DNA of 64,000 nucleotides, taken from NCBI GenBank assembly GCA_052118425.1, contig JBQKHF010000015.1. The stretch is one strand, 5' to 3'. The notes under the pieces are model-generated. The model saw only the letters and a program-made list of their open reading frames with translations. It was not told the origin of the DNA and did not search any database. Shown here piece after piece: positions 1-7,160 of the stretch; the first letter of the stretch is position 1, and every line of letters begins with the position of its first letter. This DNA comes from Roseburia_C sp900315735 (lineage in GTDB: Bacteria > Bacillota > Clostridia > Lachnospirales > Lachnospiraceae). A program made the translations under genes and the position numbers.

Positions 1-2
1 GC

Positions 3-233
3 TTCCGTCTGAATCGTGTGGCAAGGGACATTCTGTTCCGCTATTGCCCATTTGCCAAGAAATACAGGGATGCATTGGAGGCAAATCCGATGTATCAGGA
101 TATGATAAGCAGATTCAAGATATTCCAGGGACGTAAACTGCGCCACATCGATGGATTCCGTACCCGCTATGAGAAGAACGGCGGCGAGATGAATATGGAA
201 CTGCAGGAAAATATGAATTTCTATAATATGTAG
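3..233 (+). CDS. C-terminal fragment of an unidentified protein
   Basis: The reading frame is open from the left edge (frame beginning at base 3) to the TAG at 231-233, so this is the tail of a gene that starts upstream of the window. The visible 76 or so residues are basic and aromatic, with no membrane segment, cysteine cluster or motif I recognise. A GTG at 18 could in principle start a short protein, but it has no ribosome site and the frame is open before it. I do not assign a function. Confidence 0.6.
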   Translation, partial: FRLNRVARDILFRYCPFAKKYRDALEANPMYQDMISRFKIFQGRKLRHIDGFRTRYEKNGGEMNMELQENMNFYNM

Positions 234-242
234 AGAACAAAA

Positions 243-370
243 TAACTACGAGAAAACACGTTTTGCGAGTTATCGCGTTGCTCGCCAAATCTGAGTAGAA
301 AAGAAGTTTGCTCAAGCGAGCTTGGCTCCTTCTTTTCTCCTAGATTTTTCTCGTTACTCGCGTAAATAAG
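243..370. repeat. Large imperfect hairpin element after a stop codon
   Basis: The element begins TAACTACGAGAAA and ends CGCGTAAATAAG. Its arms pair imperfectly: GAGAAAA near 251 with TTTTTCTC near 345, AGAAAAGAAG near 298 with CTTCTTTTCT near 329, and GCTCAAGCGAGC near the tip. Shorter relatives with the same start and end wording lie at 18262-18303 and, more weakly, at 63828-63853. Each lies just after a stop codon and just before a terminator-like hairpin. Confidence 0.65.
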
Positions 371-405
371 AAAGCCACATGAATCTCAGGATTCCTGTGG
401 CTTTC
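370..405. terminator. Terminator-like hairpin
   Basis: The stem GAAAGCCACA pairs with TGTGGCTTTC (370-379 with 396-405). The following tract is short and mixed (TTGAGGGG), so it may be a weak rho-independent terminator for the gene entering from the left, or the outer part of the hairpin repeat beside it. Confidence 0.55.
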
Positions 406-545
406 TTGAGGGGAGTATAAATAATTAATAAGGGGTATAACTGTATAAAAAAACAATTCTTATACGAAAAAAATTATAATATAAAAGTTTTTAAAATGCA
501 ATGTAAATGAGAATAATAATAAGAAATTAAGAAATAATATCACTG

Positions 546-586
546 TATCAGATAATCCAAAGAAAAATATCTGATAAAAAAGGAGG
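546..586 (+). promoter_or_regulatory. 5' leader hairpin abutting the ribosome site
   Basis: TATCAGATA (546-554) and TATCTGATA (568-576) form a perfect 9-bp stem with a 13-base loop. The AGGAGG ribosome site (581-586) follows four bases later. The spacing suggests an RNA structure that could affect loading or stability of the message for the small gene at 594. There is no U tract after it, so it is not a terminator on this strand. Confidence 0.5.
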
Positions 587-593
587 CGATATT

Positions 594-770
594 ATGGCAA
601 AAAATGCAGATAATGCAAGAAACAAAACAAGCAATGTAAACCGTGCAATGAATGCTGACAATGATTTTGAAAATGCTGATAACAAAACCAGCAACAAGGC
701 AGACAATAAGACCAGCAACAGAAGTGAGAACAAGGCGGATAACAAGACATCCAACAAATGTAATTACTAG
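594..770 (+). CDS. Small Asn/Lys-rich repeat protein (58 aa), SASP-like in character
   Basis: This 58-residue ORF has a consensus ribosome site (AGGAGG, 7 bases before ATG) and is closed by a strong terminator at 809-845, so it is very likely a real single-gene unit. The protein is about a quarter asparagine and carries several copies of a DNKTSN-like unit, with one Cys close to the C-terminus and no hydrophobic stretch. Small, soluble, Asn-rich, repetitive proteins are typical of spore core or coat components in Clostridia. The spore link is only inference from composition. I do not recognise a named family. Confidence 0.7.
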   Translation: MAKNADNARNKTSNVNRAMNADNDFENADNKTSNKADNKTSNRSENKADNKTSNKCNY

Positions 771-808
771 GTCAATCTTATTGAAAAACTGCATATATTA
801 AAATAAGA

Positions 809-845
809 AACAGATTACAGGGAACACTTTGTAATCTGTTTTTTC
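809..845 (+). terminator. Rho-independent terminator
   Basis: The stem AACAGATTAC (809-818) pairs with GTAATCTGTT (831-840) and is followed by TTTT. It ends the transcript of the small Asn-rich gene. Confidence 0.85.
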
Positions 846-885
846 ATATCAGAAAAGGTCAGGATATTTTTGGGGGAGATGGCAT

Positions 886-1176
886 ATGAAATTTACGGCT
901 ATCAGTGTAGCGGAATTATGGAAACTAAAAGATGACCCACAGATATATATTGTTGATTTAAGAAGCAGGGAGGATTTTCAGCAGTTTCATTTGAGAAATG
1001 CCCACTGTTATCCTTATGATGAGATAGAACACTGGGAGCATACGTTGCCGAAAAATCGTAAGATACTGCTATGCTGTGAGTATGGAAATACAAGTATGTA
1101 TGCAGCAAAAAGGCTGACGCGGCAGGGATATCAGGTGTATACTCTGATCGGGGGACTAAATGCATTAAATGGATAG
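886..1176 (+). CDS. Rhodanese-like domain protein
   Basis: This is a single rhodanese domain of 96 residues. Residues 20-35 carry the family's VDLRSREDF strand-turn. The active-site loop is near residue 65, where CCEYGNTS supplies the cysteine that carries a persulfide in this family, and the C-terminal VYTLIGGLNA matches the usual GG-containing end. GGGGGAG precedes the ATG. Likely role: transfer of sulfane sulfur to an acceptor in the cytoplasm; the partner is unknown. It lies 63 bases before the RNA methyltransferase start and may be co-transcribed with that operon, though no shared role is evident. Confidence 0.85.
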   Translation: MKFTAISVAELWKLKDDPQIYIVDLRSREDFQQFHLRNAHCYPYDEIEHWEHTLPKNRKILLCCEYGNTSMYAAKRLTRQGYQVYTLIGGLNALNG

Positions 1177-1239
1177 AAAAGAACATTGACAGTGTCATTT
1201 AGAACAGATAAGATAGTAGTAATAATGGAGAAAAAACAT

Positions 1240-2397
1240 ATGAAAACATACGAATTAACAGTGCCATGTCATTTTGGCTTAGAATCAGTTTTGAAAAAAG
1301 AAATATATGATCTGGGATATGAAATCTCAGAGGTGGAAGATGGAAGAGTGACTTTCATTGGTGATGCAGAGGCAATCTGCCGTGCAAATATTTTCCTGCG
1401 TACAACGGAGAGGGTGCTGCTTCGGGTAGGAAAATTTAAAGCAGAGACATTTGATGAATTATTTGAAGGAATCAAGGCACTTCCATGGGAAGAGTATATT
1501 CCGGAAGATGGTAAATTCTGGGTCACCAAGGCTTCTTCCATAAAGAGTAAATTATTCAGCCCGTCAGATATCCAGTCTATTGTTAAGAAGGCAATGGTAG
1601 AGCGGTTGAAACAGAAATACCATACCAATTGGTTTGAAGAGAGTGGTGCATCCTATCCGGTACGAATTTTCCTGTTGAAGGATGAAGTAATGGTAGCACT
1701 GGATACATCCGGAGAATCTTTACATAAGAGAGGATACCGGACACTGACCAGTAAGGCACCAATCACAGAGACCCTTGCGGCAGCATTGATTATGCTGACC
1801 CCATGGAATAAGGACAGAATTTTAGTAGATCCATTCTGCGGAAGTGGAACATTTCCGATTGAAGCAGCAATGATTGCAGCCAATATAGCACCGGGCATGA
1901 ACCGTAGTTTCTTAGCAGAGCAGTGGACAAACCTGATACCGCGTCAGCTCTGGTACGATACGGTAAATGAAGCCCAGGAAATGGTGGATACCGATATTAA
2001 GGTGGATATTCAGGGATATGATATTGATGAAGAAATTGTGCGTGCTGCAAGAGAAAATGCAAAGCGTGCCGGTGTGGATGGCATGATTCATTTTCAGCAG
2101 AGACCAGTAAGCCAGTTGAATCATCCGAAAAAATACGGATTTATCATATCCAACCCACCATATGGTGAGCGATTGGAAGAAAAGGCGGCATTGCCGGAAT
2201 TATACCGGACGATTGGTGAAGCGTACCGGAGACTGGATTCCTGGTCTATGTATCTGATTACCAGTTATGAGAATGCACCAAAGGATATTGGAAGAAAACC
2301 GGATAAGAACCGCAAGATTTACAATGGAATGTTAAAGACATATTTCTATCAGTTCATGGGACCGAAGCCACCAAAACGGAAAGGGACAAAAGAGTGA
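1240..2397 (+). CDS. THUMP-domain class I SAM-dependent RNA methyltransferase (RlmL/YpsC-like)
   Basis: The protein has 385 residues. The N-terminal region (about 45-155) fits a THUMP RNA-binding domain. A Rossmann methyltransferase follows, with the SAM loop DPFCGSGTFPIEAA near 197 and the catalytic NPPYGER motif near 304, as in enzymes that make N2-methylguanine in rRNA. The length matches the N-terminal half of E. coli RlmL and the Bacillus YpsC type. I chose the ATG at 1240 because GGAG at 1227-1230 lies 9 bases before it; an in-frame TTG at 1186 lacks such support. It overlaps the next gene by GTGA. Exact target base is inferred. Confidence 0.9.
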   Translation: MKTYELTVPCHFGLESVLKKEIYDLGYEISEVEDGRVTFIGDAEAICRANIFLRTTERVLLRVGKFKAETFDELFEGIKALPWEEYIPEDGKFWVTKASSIKSKLFSPSDIQSIVKKAMVERLKQKYHTNWFEESGASYPVRIFLLKDEVMVALDTSGESLHKRGYRTLTSKAPITETLAAALIMLTPWNKDRILVDPFCGSGTFPIEAAMIAANIAPGMNRSFLAEQWTNLIPRQLWYDTVNEAQEMVDTDIKVDIQGYDIDEEIVRAARENAKRAGVDGMIHFQQRPVSQLNHPKKYGFIISNPPYGERLEEKAALPELYRTIGEAYRRLDSWSMYLITSYENAPKDIGRKPDKNRKIYNGMLKTYFYQFMGPKPPKRKGTKE

Positions 2398-4109
2398 GGG
2401 AAAAAGTACGTTATTCTAAGAGATATGTAGTATTTACGCTACTTTTGGTTCTTGCATTGATACTGAAATTTGCCAATTTTAAAGGCGTGACCGAAGAAAT
2501 CGGGCAGTTCCGTGGCGCAGATTTGCAGAGCAGCGACTGGAACCCTCTGATTGCAAAGAGCATCAATGAGAAGAATCTTACGGTAGCGATTGATAATAAA
2601 GTATATACCAACAAGGACAATGGAATCTATATGGATGAAAATCTGAACCTGATGGTGCCATTGGATTTGATTCGGGACAGTTATAACTGCAGCGTGCATC
2701 TTTACGATGACACGGCTCTTTTGATAGAAAAATATTCAGACAGCCTGTGGATGAGTTTGGATGATCCGGAAGTACAGATAAATGATGAGGAGGAAAACTT
2801 TTCTTCTGCACTGACACGGATTGGTGACCGCTATTATGTGCCGGCAGAAGTCATTTCTTCGAAGCTTGGTTATTCTTATGCCTGGGATGTCAATAAAAAT
2901 GAAGCAGTGGTGGTAAATACTTCTTCTGAGACAAGCATTCTGCCATCGCATTATGATTTGAGGGAGAGAGGAAGAGCACCGCAGGTGAAGAACCAGGGAA
3001 ATAAGGGAACCTGTTGGGCAGCATCTTCTCTGGCAGCACTGGAATCTTCGCTGCTTCCGGAAGAAAATTATGTATTTTCTACCGATAACATGAGCCTTGG
3101 AAACAGCTTTGGCTTAGGTCAGAATGATGGTGGAGAGTATACCATGAGTCTGGCATATCTGACAGCATGGCAGGGACCGGTATTGGAAAAGGACGACCCG
3201 TATGATGGGGAACTTACAAAGAATTTAGCTCCGGTCAAACATGTGCAGGAAGCGCAGATTATTGAAAGTAAGGATTTGGAGAAGATTAAAGAGGCAGTTT
3301 TTAAATATGGTGCAGTAGAGACTTCTATTTACAGTACACTGCAGAATGTCAACAGCCGTTCCGAATATTTTAATCAGGAGACCAATTCCTATTGCTATGT
3401 CGGCTTAGAAAAACCGAATCATGACGTGGCAATTATTGGCTGGGATGACAGTTATGCCAAAGAAAATTTCCCGGGAGATTTAGAGGGAGACGGTGCATTT
3501 ATCTGCCAGAACAGCTGGGGAAAAGATTTTGGAGACAACGGAGTATTCTATGTCTCTTATTATGATACCAATGTAGGAATTCATAATCTGGTTTATACCG
3601 GAGTAGAAGATACCGATAATTATGATACGATTTATCAGTCCGATTTGTGTGGCTGGGTCGGTCAGCTTGGATACAACCGTGATACCATTTACGGAGCAAA
3701 TGTATATACTGCAGAAAGTAATGAGAATTTAGAGGCAGCAGGCTTCTATGCAACCGGAAAAAATACGGAATATGAAGTATATGTAGTAAAGGATTATGAT
3801 GGAAGGGAAAGCCTGTCCAAACGGCAGCAGGTAGCTTCCGGAAAGTTTGACAATGCAGGCTTCTATACCGTTACTTTTGATAAGAAAATTGCAGTGAACA
3901 AGGGAGAAAAGTTTGCCATTGTACTGATGGTAAAGACGCCGGATTCTGTGCATCCGATGGCAATTGAATATAAGGCGGATGAGACTACCAGAAATGTAGA
4001 CCTTTCTGATGGAGAAGGATATATCAGTACCAACGGCAAGAGCTGGGAAAATGTAGAAGAAACCCAATCTGCAAATCTTTGTATTAAGGCATATGCGAAA
4101 GAAAGGTAA
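2394..4109 (+). CDS. Membrane-anchored or secreted C1A papain-like protease with lectin-like C-terminal domain
   Basis: The protein has 571 residues with a single N-terminal hydrophobic segment (about 9-25) and probably acts outside the membrane. Residues about 60-175 resemble the copper-amine-oxidase N-terminal-like stalk. The papain core follows: NKGTCWAAS with the nucleophile near C207, NHDVAIIGWDD with the histidine near H343, and QNSWGKDFG with the asparagine near N373. The remaining 170 residues resemble the lectin-like domain seen behind such proteases in Firmicutes and methanogens. The GTG start overlaps the previous stop (GTGA), indicating translational coupling. Substrate unknown; a surface-protein or peptide role is inference. 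Confidence 0.9.
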   Translation: MREKVRYSKRYVVFTLLLVLALILKFANFKGVTEEIGQFRGADLQSSDWNPLIAKSINEKNLTVAIDNKVYTNKDNGIYMDENLNLMVPLDLIRDSYNCSVHLYDDTALLIEKYSDSLWMSLDDPEVQINDEEENFSSALTRIGDRYYVPAEVISSKLGYSYAWDVNKNEAVVVNTSSETSILPSHYDLRERGRAPQVKNQGNKGTCWAASSLAALESSLLPEENYVFSTDNMSLGNSFGLGQNDGGEYTMSLAYLTAWQGPVLEKDDPYDGELTKNLAPVKHVQEAQIIESKDLEKIKEAVFKYGAVETSIYSTLQNVNSRSEYFNQETNSYCYVGLEKPNHDVAIIGWDDSYAKENFPGDLEGDGAFICQNSWGKDFGDNGVFYVSYYDTNVGIHNLVYTGVEDTDNYDTIYQSDLCGWVGQLGYNRDTIYGANVYTAESNENLEAAGFYATGKNTEYEVYVVKDYDGRESLSKRQQVASGKFDNAGFYTVTFDKKIAVNKGEKFAIVLMVKTPDSVHPMAIEYKADETTRNVDLSDGEGYISTNGKSWENVEETQSANLCIKAYAKER

Positions 4110-4120
4110 GTTAGAGCGGG

Positions 4121-5200
4121 ATGGAAGAGAAAGTTATTAAAGCAGCTACCGTGATTGTCACTGCCATAAGCATTATTGTGGCAGGAACACTGCTGTTTTT
4201 TCCACAACTTCATATCCGGGCAGAGGAAAACAGGGAACTTCGGGCACAGGAAGCCATAGAGCGCAAGGAAAATATGGATGCGCTGGAAATGCTGCAGTAT
4301 AATACTGCAAATGTAGACAGTCAGGATGGCATCAGCTTTGATCAGCAGCTTCGTATTGCGTTGCCGGAAAATGTGACACCGGAGGACGTCAGTGTAGAAA
4401 ATGACTATCTGACCCAGACCATTACCATTAAGATTCCGGGAGCAGATGAGAATTATCTTTATAACTATCCAATGATAGGAAAGAGCTATCATATTGATAA
4501 TCTGACTTATGAAAGTGAGTCGGAATATGGTGTAATTGAGATTTCTTTAGACAGTGTGGTGGAATTGCAGAAGACATCCGATGAGCATTATATTTATATG
4601 GATTTTTTGACACCACATGAAGTCTATGATAAAGTTGTGGTAATAGATGCAGGACATGGTGGAAATGCACCGGGAGCCACGAAGCAAGGCATTAATGAGA
4701 AAGATATAGACCTTGCCATAGTGCTTAAAGTAAAGGAATTATTTGATGAAGCAGGAGATGAGAGCGTCGGAGTCTACTATACGAGAACGGATGACAGCAA
4801 TCCAAGTCTCGAACAGCGTGTAGATATGGCAAATAAAGCCGGGGCAGACCTCTTTATCAGCGTACATAATAATTCCACCAAGAGTGGAAGAATGTCCAGT
4901 ATCAACGGAACAGCAGTCATGTATGATGAAGAGAAAGCTTCCGAGGAAAAGGGCAGCATGCAGCTGGCTCAGATTTGCTTAGAAGAAATGACATCAGCGT
5001 TAGGAAGTACCAATAAGGGAATTGTAAAAGGACACGAGATTTATATTATACGAACAGCAGAGATGCCGGTAGCATTGATAGAAGTAGGCTTTATGACAAA
5101 TCAGGATGAGCTGAATGAGCTGAATGATGATGCATATCAGAAAGAGGCAGCGCAGGCAATTTACAATGCCATTTACCGGGCATTCCAGGAGGGATATTAA
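4121..5200 (+). CDS. N-acetylmuramoyl-L-alanine amidase (Amidase_3 family), exported
   Basis: The protein has 359 residues with an N-terminal membrane segment (about 8-28). An AMIN-like region (60-160) precedes the zinc amidase domain (from about 172). Zinc and catalytic residues are visible: the His of DAGHGG (near 179), the Glu of INEKD (near 191), the His of SVHNN (near 248) and the catalytic Glu of EVGFMTN (near 321). It cleaves the amide bond between muramic acid and the stem peptide, acting in the wall. It starts 11 bases after the protease stop and ends one base before rdgB, so it belongs to the same operon. Similar to CwlD/CwlC-type enzymes, but a sporulation role is not shown. Confidence 0.92.
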   Translation: MEEKVIKAATVIVTAISIIVAGTLLFFPQLHIRAEENRELRAQEAIERKENMDALEMLQYNTANVDSQDGISFDQQLRIALPENVTPEDVSVENDYLTQTITIKIPGADENYLYNYPMIGKSYHIDNLTYESESEYGVIEISLDSVVELQKTSDEHYIYMDFLTPHEVYDKVVVIDAGHGGNAPGATKQGINEKDIDLAIVLKVKELFDEAGDESVGVYYTRTDDSNPSLEQRVDMANKAGADLFISVHNNSTKSGRMSSINGTAVMYDEEKASEEKGSMQLAQICLEEMTSALGSTNKGIVKGHEIYIIRTAEMPVALIEVGFMTNQDELNELNDDAYQKEAAQAIYNAIYRAFQEGY

Positions 5201-5201
5201 G

Positions 5202-5801
5202 ATGAATAAAATTATATTTGCAACGGGAAATAAGGACAAGATGAAAGAAATCCGCATGATTTTATCGGATCTTGATGTAGAGATTCTTTCCATGAAAGAA
5301 GCGGGAATCAGCGTGGATATTGAAGAAAATGGAACTACTTTTGAAGAAAATGCACTGATTAAGGCAAAAGCTGTGGCAGCATATACAGATGCCATTGTTT
5401 TAGCAGATGATTCAGGTCTGGAAATTGATTATCTGAATAAGGAACCGGGTGTATATTCTGCCCGTTATATGGGAGAAGATACCTCTTATACCATAAAGAA
5501 CCAGAATCTATTAGACCGCCTGAATGGAGTACCAAAGGAACAGCGGACTGCACGCTTCGTATGTGCAATTGCTGCTGTATTGCCGGATAAAGAAACCCTG
5601 GTGACCCGTGGAACAATAGAGGGATATATTGGATTTGAACCACAGGGAGAGAATGGATTTGGCTATGATCCAATCTTTTATGTGGATGAATATAACTGCT
5701 CTACAGCAAGTTTACCACCGGATAAGAAGAATGAAATGAGCCACCGTGGAAAAGCCTTACGTGCAATGAAAGAAGCACTCATGGGAAAAGGTTTATCATA
5801 A
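5202..5801 (+). CDS. rdgB: XTP/dITP diphosphatase (RdgB/HAM1 family)
   Basis: The protein has 199 residues, full length for the family. It begins MNKIIFATGNKDKMKEI, with the nucleotide-binding TGNxxK motif. It also has ADDSGLEID, EPGVYSARY and FGYDPIF, the signatures of the ITPase fold. It hydrolyses non-canonical purine triphosphates such as XTP and dITP to monophosphates and so keeps them out of nucleic acids. The ATG at 5202 follows the amidase stop after one base with AGGAGGG upstream; an in-frame ATG at 5124 lies inside the amidase gene and is not the start. Confidence 0.95.
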   Translation: MNKIIFATGNKDKMKEIRMILSDLDVEILSMKEAGISVDIEENGTTFEENALIKAKAVAAYTDAIVLADDSGLEIDYLNKEPGVYSARYMGEDTSYTIKNQNLLDRLNGVPKEQRTARFVCAIAAVLPDKETLVTRGTIEGYIGFEPQGENGFGYDPIFYVDEYNCSTASLPPDKKNEMSHRGKALRAMKEALMGKGLS

Positions 5802-5814
5802 AAGGAAGATAAAG

Positions 5815-6324
5815 ATGAGAGTATTAATTGTAAGTGATACCCATAAGAAACATGCAAATCTGATAACGATTATGGAAAAAGAAAGACCTTTTGACCGGAT
5901 GATTCATCTGGGAGATGCAGAAGGTTATGAGGATTATATTGCGGAACTGGCAGGATGTCCTCTGGACATTGTGGCAGGAAATAATGACTTTTTCTCCGAA
6001 CTTCCGAAAGAAAAGGAAATTGAAATCGGAGGATTAAAGGCATTGATTACCCATGGACACTATTATTATGTTTCTGCCGGTCTTGAGGATATCAAGAAAG
6101 AGGCAAGGGGAAGAGGCATGGATATTGTAATGTTCGGACACACCCACAGACCGATTATTGAAAAGGATCATGGGGTAGTGGCATTGAATCCGGGCAGCAC
6201 ATCTTATCCTCGTCAGGATGGTCATCTGCCATCTTATATTATGATGGAAATCGATGCAAATGGTACTCCTGACTATCAACTCAAGTATCTTTCCGAAGAA
6301 GAAAAAAGCCCCAAACCCTTATAA
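5815..6324 (+). CDS. YfcE/MJ0936-type metallophosphoesterase
   Basis: The protein has 169 residues of the calcineurin-like phosphoesterase fold. Metal-site motifs are present in order: SDTHK (near 8), HLGDAE (near 31), GNND (near 55), THGHYY (near 78) and GHTHRP (near 108), then LNPGSTS. YfcE-type enzymes hydrolyse phosphodiesters with manganese; the natural substrate is not known. It follows rdgB by 13 bases with AAGGAAG upstream. This rdgB-phosphoesterase pairing is common in Clostridia. The stop codon lies within a hairpin at 6308-6332. Confidence 0.9.
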   Translation: MRVLIVSDTHKKHANLITIMEKERPFDRMIHLGDAEGYEDYIAELAGCPLDIVAGNNDFFSELPKEKEIEIGGLKALITHGHYYYVSAGLEDIKKEARGRGMDIVMFGHTHRPIIEKDHGVVALNPGSTSYPRQDGHLPSYIMMEIDANGTPDYQLKYLSEEEKSPKPL

Positions 6325-6332
6325 ATTGGGGC
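6308..6332. terminator. Hairpin spanning the phosphoesterase stop codon
   Basis: GCCCCAA (6308-6314) pairs with TTGGGGC (6326-6332). The plus-strand tail is AAAATTC, but on the minus strand the stem is followed by TTTTTTC, so the hairpin reads better as a terminator for minus-strand transcription. It may still protect the 3' end of the operon message. Confidence 0.5.
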
Positions 6333-6379
6333 AAAATTCGGAGTTGTAAAAATTTTTTGAAAAAATTTGAAAATAAATG

Positions 6380-6408
6380 TTGACAATTGGTACATGCTAT
6401 AATATAAT
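6380..6408 (+). promoter_or_regulatory. Sigma-A-type promoter of the tRNA cluster
   Basis: TTGACA (6380-6385) and TATAAT (6403-6408) are both perfect consensus hexamers separated by 17 bases. The first tRNA starts about 40 bases downstream. This is the strongest promoter in the window and fits a stable-RNA operon. Confidence 0.9.
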
Positions 6409-6448
6409 ATGTCTTGCGTCACGGAAAAAGAAATTTAAATAGCGTTGA

Positions 6449-6523
6449 CGGGGTGTGGCTCAGCTTGGCTAGAGCGCCTGGTTTGGGACCAGGAGGTCGC
6501 AGGTTCGAATCCTGTCACCCCGA
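6449..6523 (+). tRNA. tRNA-Pro (TGG)
   Basis: The acceptor stem CGGGGTG/CACCCCG closes the cloverleaf. The anticodon loop TTTGGGA gives anticodon TGG. The T arm has GGTTCGAATCC. No CCA is encoded. Confidence 0.96.
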
Positions 6524-6529
6524 CTTCAT

Positions 6530-6600
6530 GCGGGTGTAGTTCAATGGTAGAACACCAGCCTTCCAAGCTGGATACGTGGGTTCGATTCCCATCACCCGCT
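6530..6600 (+). tRNA. tRNA-Gly (TCC)
   Basis: The acceptor stem is GCGGGTG/CACCCGC. The anticodon loop CTTCCAA gives TCC. The D arm is short and the T arm reads GGTTCGATTCC. It starts six bases after tRNA-Pro. Confidence 0.96.
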
Positions 6601-6622
6601 TTCTAATTGGAAAATTAGATAT

Positions 6623-6696
<74 letters not shown>

Positions 6697-6741
6697 TTTT
6701 CCCAAAAGGGAAGAGAGACCGCCTGATGGCCGGAATCTTAT

Positions 6742-6816
6742 GGTGGGTATAGCGCAGTTGGTTAGCGCGCCAGATTGTGGCTCTGGAGGCCCAGGGTTCG
6801 AATCCCTGTATCCACC
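6742..6816 (+). tRNA. tRNA-His (GTG)
   Basis: The acceptor stem GTGGGTA/TATCCAC is extended by the G(-1) at 6742 facing C73 at 6816, the identity element of tRNA-His. The anticodon loop TTGTGGC gives GTG. Confidence 0.95.
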
Positions 6817-6852
6817 TTGATGCGATGGTTAGAGCATCTTTTGTAAAATTGA

Positions 6853-6924
6853 TGGGCTATCGCCAAGCGGTAAGGCACAGCACTTTGACTGCTGCATACG
6901 TTGGTTCGAATCCAACTAGCCCAG
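6853..6924 (+). tRNA. tRNA-Gln (TTG)
   Basis: The acceptor stem is TGGGCTA/TAGCCCA with discriminator G. The anticodon loop CTTTGAC gives TTG. The D arm CGCCAAGCGGTAAGGC is typical of bacterial tRNA-Gln. Confidence 0.95.
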
Positions 6925-6993
6925 TTAAGTTGCTATGTATCTCGAAGAATTCCAAAGGGATTCGGAAAGAGCACTTATCGAACTAAATATGTA

Positions 6994-7068
6994 TGGGATA
7001 TTAGCTCAGTTGGTAGAGCACTTGACTTTTAATCAAGTTGTCCGGGGTTCGAATCCCCGATGTCTCAT
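6994..7068 (+). tRNA. tRNA-Lys (TTT), integration target of the adjacent element
   Basis: The acceptor stem is TGGGATA/TGTCTCA with two wobble pairs. The anticodon loop CTTTTAA gives TTT. Its last 22 bases fall inside a 24-bp sequence that recurs perfectly at 10882-10905, so the 3' end of this gene has been rebuilt by an integrated element and remains intact. Confidence 0.96.
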
Positions 7069-7070
7069 TA
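7047..7070 (+). repeat. Attachment site copy at the tRNA-Lys 3' end (attL-like)
   Basis: This 24-bp sequence covers the tRNA-Lys T arm, acceptor strand and two flanking bases. It is identical to 10882-10905 in the same orientation. The sequences beyond the two copies differ at once, which fixes the repeat length. Confidence 0.92.
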
Positions 7071-7081
7071 GGAAAAATTGT

Positions 7082-7115
7082 GGAAGTACTGATTTTACAG
7101 CACTTCCGCTTTTTT
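7082..7115. terminator. Terminator after tRNA-Lys
   Basis: GGAAGT (7082-7087) pairs with ACTTCC (7102-7107), with more pairing inside, followed by GCTTTTTT. On the minus strand the same stem is followed by ACAATTTTT, so it may also end the integrase transcript. By position this hairpin came in with the element; the displaced original is at 10918-10955. Confidence 0.8.
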
Positions 7116-7138
7116 GTTTCTAAAGCATTTCTATTAGT

Positions 7139-7160
7139 TGTTTACTTTTGTTTACTTTTT
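7139..7160. repeat. Integrase arm-type repeat, left end
   Basis: Two tandem TTTACTTT units (TGTTTACTTTTGTTTACTTT and following TT) overlap the integrase stop codon. The same 22 bases recur at 10805-10826 in the same orientation near the other end of the element. Confidence 0.7.
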
